64,000 bases of DNA from Cellvibrio sp. Lineage in GTDB: Bacteria; Pseudomonadota; Gammaproteobacteria; Pseudomonadales; Cellvibrionaceae. Positions 18,765 through 27,488 of the stretch are shown here, piece by piece (within the stretch, counting starts at the first letter, position 1; every line of letters begins with the position of its first letter). The DNA lies in NCBI GenBank assembly GCA_016712405.1, contig JADJRD010000003.1:548501-612500 (forward strand), given 5' to 3'. Under the pieces are notes generated by a model that was given only the letters and a program-made list of their open reading frames with translations, was not told where the DNA came from and searched no databases. Position numbers and translations under genes: made by a program.

Positions 18765-18770
18765 TACATC

Positions 18771-18795
18771 AAGCCCGTCAATAGACGGGCTTTTT
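18771..18795 (+). terminator. Rho-independent terminator after tRNA-Arg
   Basis: AAGCCCGTC stem, AATA loop, GACGGGCTT followed by T-rich tract. Confidence 0.85.
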
Positions 18796-18966
18796 ATTTT
18801 GGATTTCAGTTTTTAATCATTTTCCTGATGATCCATAAATTTCGTGGAAAAAATCTGTCGCTTCTTTTTATAACTCCATTGCTAAGTTTTGTTTCTTTGC
18901 TATACCAATGTTGAACGGTTAGAAAGTTTTCAACAACCGAATCCTGTGGATATAAGTGAGGCTAAA

Positions 18967-19787
18967 GTGAAAATACAAGAACTGATCGATAATGCTCAGA
19001 AATTGCCCAATGTGCCCAAGGTGGTACAAGAGTTGATTGAAAGCTTTGGTAATGAAAACGTCAATAATGATGAAATTGCCAAGAAAATCAGCAGCGATCA
19101 GGTGTTAACTGCAAAGGTTTTACGTGCCGCTAACTCTGCTCATTACGGTGGAAATCGTAAAGTGGGTACAGTTAGTGATGCTGTATTTTTATTAGGGTTC
19201 AATGCGGTCAGAACACTAGTCCTGGCGTCGGGGATGACCGGTGCATTTAAAGCACCTGAAGGGTTTGATATCAAGAAGTTTTGGCATGACAGTTTTGCGG
19301 TTGCCAGTACGGCTAAATGGTTAGCGCGGTTTTCCCATGACGATTCTGAAATAACCTTTACTTGCGGCATGATCCATAATATCGGTGAATTACTTATTCA
19401 TATTTTGTTGCCCAATGAATGCAAGGAAATTCAAAAAATTGTTGATAAGGGTGCAAGAAATTCCGATATCGAAAAAATGTCTTGGGATTTAATTACCCAG
19501 AAGCTGGTGCAGAGTTGGCCAATCGTTGGAAATTTCCACAAGCCATTGTTGATGGGATTCGCCATCAATTAAATCCTTTAGCGGTAACTCCAGTTTCGCG
19601 TTTTGCAGCCTTAATCAATCTTGCTGATTACATAGTGCATATGAATGAAAAAGGCGATGATGCAGCACTTTTATCTGAATTTCCGAATGATCTCGCTACT
19701 TCTTTAGGGATCAATTTGGTTAAGATGCTTGAGCGAATTGACGAGACAAAGGAATTGGCGGGAGCTTTTGACGGTTTGTTAGATTGA
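18967..19787 (+). CDS. HDOD domain protein (one frameshift)
   Basis: An HDOD-only protein of about 273 residues. The domain begins near LPNVPKVVQELIE and includes SDQVLTAKVLRAANSA, VSDAVFLLGFNAVRTLVL and GMIHNIGELLIH. HDOD proteins are phosphohydrolase-like folds, usually non-catalytic, linked to signalling and motility; the exact role is unknown. A GTG at 18967 with GAGG upstream is favoured. The frame breaks at A-run 19472-19477; one added A gives E-K-N-V-L-G-F-N-Y-P-E-A-G-A-E-L. It converges on dusC with a nine-base overlap. Confidence 0.82.
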
Positions 19788-20561
19788 GTGCTTTTTGTTT
19801 AATAAAAAATCCAGTTGTTCCTGAAAAGCCTGCTCGATTTCATGGTGCAGGCTTTTTCTTTTAATGAATTCAAAAAATGATGCGGCTTCAGGATAATTTC
19901 GACTGAGATACATCAGCCATTGCTTGACCCGATTACCGCAATTTTTTTCATAATAGAGCGGAGTGGTACTTCGATAATAATCAAACAACATCTGACAAAT
20001 TTCTAACCAGGAAAGTGGTGTGTAAGGTTCTTGATTTAATGCACATCGAATTTGTTTTGCCAGATCGGGTTGAGCAATTAAGCCTCGTCCTAACATTACA
20101 TCATCACACTGGGATTCTTCGCGGCAACGAAAATAATCTGCAACTGACCAAATTTCACCATTGGCGACTACATTGATCGTCAATTTCGCACGAATATCCG
20201 CAATATAATGCCAGTAGGCGGGAGGTTTGTATGCGCCACCTTCATGAGCGTTCACAGTTTTTGCGGGACAGCCGAAATTGAGGTCAATGGATTTAGCTCC
20301 ATATCTCACTAATTCCTGAGCATTCAGAGCCATAAAATGGGGGTTGCTGCCTAATAATTGCACCTTAACCGGAATACCGGACGGCGTTTTGCAATCACTT
20401 TCAAGTTCTTGTGCATATTTATAAAAAACTTTATAGGGTAATTTCTGATCGGTGACGCGAATAAATTCCGTGACGCAGCCGTCAAGCCCACCAATTTTGG
20501 ACAAAATGGCACGAACATGATGCTCAACAACACCTTCCATAGGCGCAAGCATAATTCTCAT
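19779..20561 (-). CDS. dusC: tRNA-dihydrouridine synthase (DusC type) with internal deletion
   Basis: FMN-dependent reductase making dihydrouridine in tRNA. MLAPMEGVVEHHVRAIL opens the TIM barrel and the catalytic cysteine is in LNFGCPAKTVN. The text then jumps from HEGGA to YKPPAYW, where DusC relatives have roughly 55-60 more residues carrying the conserved lysine (AKxRLG) and histidine (HART) FMN contacts. VANGEIW and MLGRGLIAQP follow normally. The reading frame stays open. ATG 20561 is chosen as the family start. The protein as written, about 260 residues against about 315, should be inactive if the loss is real. Confidence 0.85.
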   Translation of the reverse strand: MRIMLAPMEGVVEHHVRAILSKIGGLDGCVTEFIRVTDQKLPYKVFYKYAQELESDCKTPSGIPVKVQLLGSNPHFMALNAQELVRYGAKSIDLNFGCPAKTVNAHEGGAYKPPAYWHYIADIRAKLTINVVANGEIWSVADYFRCREESQCDDVMLGRGLIAQPDLAKQIRCALNQEPYTPLSWLEICQMLFDYYRSTTPLYYEKNCGNRVKQWLMYLSRNYPEAASFFEFIKRKSLHHEIEQAFQEQLDFLLNKKHSI

Positions 20562-20651
20562 AGCAGTTTTTTCATCAAGTAAGTTGCCCCGGAAGACTCT
20601 ATAATGTGAGCAGTTTACCAAAATATGATTCGTTGAGATCGAGGAACTTGT

Positions 20652-22031
20652 ATGTCTAACCCGCAATTTGCTGAATTATTAAATAACCCTCAATTATTGC
20701 GGGCAATTACGGAGTTGGGTTATACGTCCGCAACACAGGTTCAGGAAAAAGCTATACCACTTGCCATCGAAGGTAAAAATTTATTGGTTCAATCAAAAAC
20801 CGGTAGCGGAAAAACGGCTGCATTTTTATTGCCTTCTATCTCCAGAATTCTAACAGAAGTTTCCAGTAGTCCGCTTAGTACACGCATTTTGATTTTAACT
20901 CCGACACGTGAATTGGCTCGTCAAATTGTTAAAAGCGCACAGGAGTTATTGCGCTTTACGACCATTAGAGTAGGGATGATTTGTGGTGGGGAAGAATTGA
21001 AATATCAAAAAGCGCTATTGCGGAAAAATCCGGAAATAATTGTGGCCACACCTGGCCGATTGGCTGAGCATATTGCTCATAAATCAACTGATTTTTCCGG
21101 CTTGGAAATTCTAATATTGGACGAAGCTGATCGTATGATGGATATGGGATTACATGAAGATTTGATCAAAATTGTTGCGCAGTGTTCTTCTAAAAAACAA
21201 ACTTTATTATTTTCGGCCACACTGGAACAAAAAAATCTTCGTCAATTAATTCAAGATGTTATGGGTGATAACAAGGCTGAAAAAATTGTAGTAGATGACG
21301 CCCCCAATCCTATTGAACACAAAATGGTGTTGAGTGATGGTAATCCCCATAAAAATAAACTGCTTTTAGCTAGCTTACAAAATAATCCGCATCAAAAAGC
21401 GATTGTGTTTGCTAATACACGTGCACGTGTGGATGAGTTAAATCAATTGTTGCGACAACATGAATATGCAGTAAGTTTGTTGCATGGTGATATTACGCAA
21501 GATGAACGCAAAAAAGCACTCGATCGATTTCGTGATAGCAAAACAACTGTGTTGGTGGCAACAGATGTTGCTGCGCGTGGTTTGGATATAGATGCTGTGG
21601 AATTGGTTATCAACATTGATATGGCTTATTCGGGGGATGAATATTTACACAGAGTTGGTCGTACTGGCAGAGCAGGGCAATCGGGGTTGGCAATAAGTTT
21701 TGTGACAGCAAAGGATTGGAATTTAACAAAAGGAATTGAGCGTTATTTGGGTATTCACATGGAAACAATGCAGATACCCGGATTCACTGCCGTTTACAAA
21801 GGCCCTGAAAAAGTAAAAGCTTCCGGTAAAGCTGTGGGTATCAAAAAGAAAACAACCGAAAAGCCCAAGGTGCCCGAGAAAAAAGTGAAAGACAGATTGC
21901 GAGATAAAAAAAATGTCGGTAAGCGCCGTCAAGCATCTACTGTCACAATTGAAAATCAAAATCCGGATGGATTTGCGCCACCTAAAAAGAAGTTGGTTAA
22001 AAAGTTGGATCAATTGGGTGATACTGAATAA
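20652..22031 (+). CDS. DEAD-box ATP-dependent RNA helicase (SrmB/RhlE-like)
   Basis: 459 residues with all superfamily 2 helicase motifs: Q motif (LGYTSATQVQ), motif I SKTGSGKT, Ib TPGR, DEAD in LILDEADRMMDMG, SAT, then ARGLDI and HRVGRTGRAG. The C-terminal 75 residues are a lysine-rich basic tail, typical of RNA-binding extensions in SrmB and RhlE. Such enzymes assist ribosome assembly or mRNA decay. Divergent from dusC, 90 bases between starts. Confidence 0.92.
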   Translation: MSNPQFAELLNNPQLLRAITELGYTSATQVQEKAIPLAIEGKNLLVQSKTGSGKTAAFLLPSISRILTEVSSSPLSTRILILTPTRELARQIVKSAQELLRFTTIRVGMICGGEELKYQKALLRKNPEIIVATPGRLAEHIAHKSTDFSGLEILILDEADRMMDMGLHEDLIKIVAQCSSKKQTLLFSATLEQKNLRQLIQDVMGDNKAEKIVVDDAPNPIEHKMVLSDGNPHKNKLLLASLQNNPHQKAIVFANTRARVDELNQLLRQHEYAVSLLHGDITQDERKKALDRFRDSKTTVLVATDVAARGLDIDAVELVINIDMAYSGDEYLHRVGRTGRAGQSGLAISFVTAKDWNLTKGIERYLGIHMETMQIPGFTAVYKGPEKVKASGKAVGIKKKTTEKPKVPEKKVKDRLRDKKNVGKRRQASTVTIENQNPDGFAPPKKKLVKKLDQLGDTE

Positions 22032-22079
22032 TTATTTGTATAGGCGAAAAAACAAGAGTGTGCAGTATTTAAAAATTGT

Positions 22080-22108
22080 TTGACCTTAAAGTTAAATCAG
22101 CCTAATAT
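22080..22108 (+). promoter_or_regulatory. Possible sigma-70 promoter of phoH
   Basis: TTGACC at 22080-22085, 17 bases, TAATAT at 22103-22108, about 175 bases before the phoH start. Confidence 0.5.
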
Positions 22109-22283
22109 CAGATTGATAGAAATTTTTCAAGGCGAAAAGCTCTGCCTAATTAAGTGAGTTTCCCAGTGATTACTGAGGAGGTGTTTCGACAAAAAAATCC
22201 TCAATCAGTTTGCGACTTGGTTTTAAACAGTGGCAGCTTTTATAGCTGCGGATGTTAATCAAAAATCACATGGGGACGCGCAT

Positions 22284-23135
22284 ATGGCAAGAAAATCGCA
22301 CGCCAGACGTAGTAATGGCAACAACGATTTCTGCAAAGATAAAAACAATTTCTACCCAACTGATCAAGATGGTTATAAGCGTGGGGGGCAATCTTCCCGT
22401 CACAAATCGTCGCGACGTTCAACGCGAAACGACGATAATATTATCGAAATAAAATCCCGCTCGCAGCAACTTGAAACCGCCTACTCTCCACCTCGCTCCG
22501 CCCAACCGCTCAACGCCAAAACCAAATCCCAGCAGCAATATATCAACGCCATTCACTCACACATGTTGACTTTTGGTATTGGCCCAGCCGGTACGGGTAA
22601 AAGTTATTGTGCGGGTGCCTTGGCAGCAGAGGCTTTGGAATCGGGTCGCATTGAGCGCATTATTCTGACTAGACCTGCGGTAGAGTCAGGTGAAAGCTTG
22701 GGGTTTTTGCCGGGTGATTTGGACGAAAAGTTTTCTGTCTATATTGATGCTTTCCGGGGATATTTTGAATGAGCGCTTGGGGCGGGTACCGTCGAATATT
22801 GCCTGCGTCATGGTCGAATAGTGGCGGCTCCTTTGGCTTTTATGCGAGGGAAGACGTTTAACAGTAAGACCTTTGTGATTTTGGATGAGGCTCAAAATAC
22901 CTCACCTGCGCAAATGAAAATGTTTCTGACTCGTATTGGAGAGGATTGCAAGGTAGTCATTAATGGTGATATCAACCAAAGCGATATTCGTGGCCCCAAT
23001 GGTTTGGCCGATGCGGTAGATCGTCTGGCCGGATTGCCAAATGTGTACGTGCACGAATTTGTCAGAGACGATATAGTTCGCAGCGGGTTGGTCAAGGATA
23101 TTATTGATCGATATGAGGTTTCAGACGTCGATTAA
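22284..23135 (+). CDS. PhoH-like ATPase (two compensating frameshifts)
   Basis: PhoH-family P-loop ATPase. About 90 basic, Ser/Arg-rich disordered residues lead into GIGPAGTGKSYCA (Walker A), LTRPAVESGESLGFLPGDL, APLAFMRGKTF, VILDEAQNT (Walker B), MKMFLTRIG and INGDINQSDI. As written, a TGA interrupts at 22770-22772 in the same frame. Removing one G from 22756-22759 and adding one G at 22779-22782 replaces the stop with R-D-I-L-N-E-R-L-G-A-G-T-V, which fits the family, so the stop is probably an artefact. ATG 22284 follows GGGGA. Function in RNA metabolism or stress is inferred. Confidence 0.85.
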
Positions 23136-23163
23136 TCCATCAATGGTCGACGAAGTTCCAATG

Positions 23164-23193
23164 ACAAACCAGGCATATGTCTGGTTTGTTTTT
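23164..23193 (+). terminator. Rho-independent terminator after phoH
   Basis: ACAAACCAG, eight-base loop, CTGGTTTGT followed by T-tract. Confidence 0.75.
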
Positions 23194-23381
23194 AAATGCA
23201 TGCTGTCGATAAATTTTACTCAATAGAATAATTTCGGCGACAGATTCAGTCTTTCTCATGCTAATTTGAGATAGGTTTTTGATGAATACTTGATGATGAC
23301 TCTTGCTTTTCCTGTCATCTCAGGTGGTTATTTGTAAAGAAATTCTTATATTTGTGATCTGGTTCGCGTTTTATGATTCTG

Positions 23382-23397
23382 TGGCACGGATTTTGAA
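23382..23397 (+). promoter_or_regulatory. Sigma-54-like promoter before the TolC-OmpA gene
   Basis: TGGCACGGATTTTGAA: the -24 half TGGCAC is perfect, spacing is correct and the -12 half TTGAA differs from TTGCA at one base of the important GC pair. It lies 94 bases before the proposed start of the outer-membrane component. No enhancer-binding protein gene is adjacent. Inference only. Confidence 0.4.
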
Positions 23398-23491
23398 CAG
23401 CCAAGCTACGAGTCAAATTTGGGTGCCATTATTCTGGCTTTAGAGAGTTGGAAAGTGGTTTATGGGTTTTCTTTTTATTTTGGATTAATCA

Positions 23492-25302
23492 ATGTTTCAA
23501 GGCTTCCCTCGCAATTTTCAATTGTCAATTTTCAAGTTATTAGTAGTGTCCGGGGGCTTTTTACATTGCCTCTTATGGCTCAGGATTCAGTCCTTGCCAG
23601 TGAATCCAGCGGTGCAGTAATCAAGGAAACAGTGACGCAGGCCATTAATTACAGCCCTGAAGTGCAAGCCAGTTGGCATGAATTTTTAGCTTCCCAGCAA
23701 GATATTAAAGTGGCTAAAGCAGGTTATTTACCTTCAGTTGATCTGAGTGCGTCAGCAGGTTCAAGAAAACGCGATTTTGATGGTCGTGACGCCTACACCG
23801 CAAATCAAGGGCAGATCAGTCTCACCCAAAGTCTATTTAATGGTTTCAAAACATCCGGGCAAGTTGAGCATTTTGATAATGCCAGTTTGGTGCGATATTT
23901 CGAATTGCTGGACATAGTTGAAAACACAGCGCTTGAAGCGGTGCGTGCTTATCAAGATGTCGTGAGTAATCGTGAATTGGTTAGATTGGCGCGTGAAAAT
24001 TATGCAAAACATCGTGAAGTCTATTCGCAAATTGAAGAGCGAGTTATGTCGGGTGTTGGTCGTCGTGTGGATTTGGAGCAGGTAGCCGGTCGACTGGCCT
24101 TGGCAGAAACCAATTTACTCACAGAGGCTTCCAATTTGCACGATGTGAGCGCCCGTTACTTGCGAATTGTTGGTCTATTGCCTCCTGAAACTTTGCCGAC
24201 TACAACATTGGTAGAGCAAGATTTGCCTGCTGATATTCGTGAAGCCTTAATTCTGGCTTACAAAGGCAATCCCGGATTTCATGCTGCCGTAAAAAATATT
24301 GCTGCCGCTAAAGCGCAAGTGAAAGTAGAACGTTCAGGCTATTATCCCAAAGCAGAATTGCGTGCACGTCAAACAACCAGTCGTAATTTAAATGGTTTTG
24401 ATAATCGTGTTGATCCTAGCAATTATGGTGATGAATCGGCTGTTGAATTGGCGGTGACTTATAATTTATTTGCTGGCGGTGCTAATCGTGCTGCAGTGCG
24501 TCGCTCACTCGAAGATGTCAATCAAGCAAAAGATTTGCGCGATAAAGCTTGCATCGATTTGCGTCAAACTACTCAAATTGCTTACAACGATGCGCATCGA
24601 ATTAAAGAGCAATTAACCTCTTTGGATCAACATCGTCGCGCCAGTGATAAAGTGCGTACTGCTTACACTGAACAATTCAACATAGGGCAACGAACATTGT
24701 TGGATTTGCTTGATGCCGAAAACGAATATTTCGAAGCCAGTCGTTCTTACACCAAAGCGCAAGCAGATCTTGAGATTGCTCATGCGCGCTCATTGGCAGC
24801 CATGGGAAGTTTATTGCCAGCGGTGGGTGTAGTGCGAGACGGTATTGGGATTTTGCATGATGCAAAAATCGATAAAGAAGATTTAACCATTACTGAGTCA
24901 GCTTGTCCCGATATTGCGCCAGAAGCCTTGGGTCGTGAAGCCTTGATTAGCGAGTTGACACCTTTGTCCGCCGACGCCTTGTTTGATACCAATAGTTCAA
25001 AGCTAAAACCGTCTTCTATCTCCAAATTGGATGCATTGGTTGCCAATATCAAAGCAACAGATAAGGTGGTTGCGATTGATTTGGTAGGGCACACAGATAG
25101 CACGGGTTCAGATGCTATCAATATTCCATTATCTAAAGCGCGTGCTCAAAGTGTTCGTGATTATATGGTGCTGAATGGTTTGGAAACTATTCCAATGACA
25201 GTTGAAGGGAAGGGGGCAACGAGCCCCGTTGCTGACAATACAACTGAAGCGGGAAAAATGGCTAACCGTCGTGTTGATGTGATTGTTTCTCGTCGGAAAT
25301 AA
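23492..25302 (+). CDS. TolC-family outer membrane channel fused to OmpA domain (one frameshift in signal peptide)
   Basis: Outer-membrane component of a type I secretion system of the LapE/AggA kind. Two TolC repeats cover about residues 35-440 (ending LLDAENEYFEASRSYTKAQADLEIAHAR), a linker with ACPDIAPEALGREAL resembles AggA C-termini, and an OmpA-like peptidoglycan-binding domain covers the last 115 residues (VAIDLVGHTDSTG, SKARAQSVRDYM, NRRVDVIV). ATG 23492 begins a good signal peptide (FKLLVVSGG core, cut near VLA-SES) in another frame; adding one T at T-run 23558-23562 joins it to the main frame. Confidence 0.88.
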
Positions 25303-25312
25303 TTCGTTACTC

Positions 25313-25352
25313 AAAAAAGCGCATCAGGATTTTCTCCTGATGCGCTTTTTTT
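25313..25352 (+). terminator. Rho-independent terminator between TolC-OmpA and T1SS ATPase genes
   Basis: AAAAAAGCGCATCAGGA, short loop, TCCTGATGCGCTTTTTTT: a long GC-rich stem with T7. It indicates that the outer-membrane gene is transcribed apart from the ATPase operon. Confidence 0.9.
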
Positions 25353-25463
25353 ATGCGGCAAAGATTAGTGGTGAATTAATACAAAGCAGTTAAAATTCTT
25401 TATATTACCAATTGTTTGGCTACACTTGAGTCAGTTATTTACCTATTCAATTGAGGTTTTTTG

Positions 25464-27488
25464 ATGTCCAATTTTCAGCCAGCTGCAGATCAGATCCCTG
25501 CATCGAATAGCAGTTTGCTGGAGTCATTGGTCATAATTGCCAAAGCTCATGGTATTGCAGCAACGTCTAATTCCTTAGCGGCAGGTTTACCGATTCTTGC
25601 TAACCAGCTAACTCCCAAGGTTTTTGCGCGTGCGGCCAAACGAGCCAATCTCACCAGTCAATGGGTTGAGCGCGATTTGGTTTCATTAAATACAGCCTTA
25701 TTCCCGCTTATCTTGTTATTAGAAAATAATCAGACCTGTGTGTTGTTATCACTTGAACAATCACAAGCAAAAGTTGTGTTTCCTGAATTGCCTGACTCTG
25801 CAGTCATGCTATCAACAAGCGAATTGGCATCGCGTTATTCTGGTCGTGCAGTTTATGTGCGTCCTATGGAGCGTTTCGATGCGCGTACAGCGGATGTTGT
25901 TAAAAAACATCAGGGTCATTGGTTTTGGCAAGTTATTGCCGACTATAAATATTTATATCGCGATGTGTTGCTAACCGCTTTGCTGATAAATATTTTCGCC
26001 TTGGCTGCACCACTTTTTACTATGAGTATTTATGATCGGGTTGTTCCCAATCAAGCAACCGATACTTTATGGGTTTTATCGATTGGTATGTTGATTGCGA
26101 TTAGTGCCGATTTGGTTTTACGCATGATGCGCGCCTGGTTTGTCGAGTTGGCGGCAAGTCGAATGGATGTCACATTATCGGCCACTATTATGGAGCGTGT
26201 GTTGGGCATGCGATTATCGCATCGTCCACAATCAGTAGGATCTTTTGCAGCGGGTTTGCAGTCCTTCGAATCGATTCGTCAATTTGTTAGTTCTGCAACG
26301 TTATTAGCGCTGGTTGATTTACCCTTTGTATTAATATTTTTTGCTGTGATTTGTTTAATCTCTTGGCCATTAATATTTCCAATTTTATTGGGAGTGTTGG
26401 TGATGGTGATTTACACCGCTGCGGTACAAAAAAAAATGCATCAGCTATCTGATGAATCTATGCAGGCCGGTGCACAACGCAATGCGGTATTAATTGAAAG
26501 TTTAAGCAGTATGGAAACGCTGAAAACCTTGGTTGCAGAAAGTCGCATGCAATCCATATGGGAAAAATCGGTTCTCATCGCATCACACATTGGTGTGAAA
26601 ATGCGTTTGTTATCCAACTCAGTGACAACTGGCACCTTGTGGTTGCAACAATTTATTTTAATTTTGGTGATGATTGCTGGTGTTTATTTAATTGTGAATG
26701 GTCATCTCACACAAGGTGGATTAATTGCCTGTTATATGTTGGCATCACGCATTATGTCGCCGGTAGCTCAAACAGCAGGTTTGATGATGCAATACCATTC
26801 GGCTGCAACTGCGTTAGCGTCACTCAATCAAATTATGGAGAAACCCGTAGAGCGACCGGTAGCTAGTCAGTGGATTAGTCGCCCACAGTTTCAAGGCGCG
26901 ATTGAATTTAAGAATGTGAATTTTCGTTATGCAGAAGAAGATCGCGATGTGTTGCGCTCAATAAGTTTTTCTATTCAACCAGGCGAGCATGTTGCTATTT
27001 TAGGGCGTAACGGTTCAGGAAAAACTACGCTGGAAAAATTAATTGCTGGATTGTATGATAATATTGCGATGGGAATGCCACAAGCCTCTGACGAACAAAT
27101 TTTGGAAGCTGTGCGTTTAAGTGGGTTGACTGATTTTGTGAATCAGCATCCTTTAGGTTTGGCTATGCCTGTTGGTGAGCACGGAAAATTATTATCGGGC
27201 GGCCAGCGACAAAGTGTGACATTGGCAAGAGCCTTGTTAATTGATCCTCCCATCTTATTAATGGATGAGCCTACAGGTTCAATGGATCACACCAGCGAAG
27301 AGGAATGTAAAAAACGCATTGCAGAATTTGCAGTGGGTAAAACATTAGTTGTCATTACTCATCGCACTTCATTGTTGGAATTGGTTAATCGCATCATTGT
27401 CATGGATGCTGGCAAAATCGTAGCTGATGGCCCTAAAGACCAAGTTGTTGAAGCTTTACGACAAGGTCGAATCGGGAGAGCTTCCTGA
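25464..27488 (+). CDS. Type I secretion ABC transporter, LapB-like, with NBD deletion
   Basis: Inner-membrane ATPase/permease for export of large RTX adhesins. Residues about 15-140 form a C39-like domain without catalytic cysteine; six helices follow (about 165-440) and an ABC domain from about 490. Walker A GRNGSGKTTLEKL, signature LLSGGQRQ, Walker B ILLMDEPT and the H-loop in ITHRTSL are present, but LIAGLY passes directly to DNIAMG, omitting roughly 40 residues with the Q-loop. Length 674 against about 715 in relatives. ATG 25464 has GAGG upstream. Overlaps the next gene (TGATG). Confidence 0.9.
   Translation: MSNFQPAADQIPASNSSLLESLVIIAKAHGIAATSNSLAAGLPILANQLTPKVFARAAKRANLTSQWVERDLVSLNTALFPLILLLENNQTCVLLSLEQSQAKVVFPELPDSAVMLSTSELASRYSGRAVYVRPMERFDARTADVVKKHQGHWFWQVIADYKYLYRDVLLTALLINIFALAAPLFTMSIYDRVVPNQATDTLWVLSIGMLIAISADLVLRMMRAWFVELAASRMDVTLSATIMERVLGMRLSHRPQSVGSFAAGLQSFESIRQFVSSATLLALVDLPFVLIFFAVICLISWPLIFPILLGVLVMVIYTAAVQKKMHQLSDESMQAGAQRNAVLIESLSSMETLKTLVAESRMQSIWEKSVLIASHIGVKMRLLSNSVTTGTLWLQQFILILVMIAGVYLIVNGHLTQGGLIACYMLASRIMSPVAQTAGLMMQYHSAATALASLNQIMEKPVERPVASQWISRPQFQGAIEFKNVNFRYAEEDRDVLRSISFSIQPGEHVAILGRNGSGKTTLEKLIAGLYDNIAMGMPQASDEQILEAVRLSGLTDFVNQHPLGLAMPVGEHGKLLSGGQRQSVTLARALLIDPPILLMDEPTGSMDHTSEEECKKRIAEFAVGKTLVVITHRTSLLELVNRIIVMDAGKIVADGPKDQVVEALRQGRIGRAS

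Larger units (their letters stand above)
23136..23491. other. Intergenic region phoH to T1SS locus
   Basis: 356 bases without a convincing gene. It holds the phoH terminator at 23164-23193 and a sigma-54-like element at 23382-23397; the remainder is AT-rich. Confidence 0.6.

Noticed and set aside
18577..18765. Minus-strand frame over tRNA-Arg (HSGGFEPPTARF)
   Set aside because: Antisense of a tRNA gene; same artefact.
22770..22772. TGA in phoH as selenocysteine or recoding
   Set aside because: Two compensating G-run indels explain it better, and no SECIS-like hairpin was seen after it.
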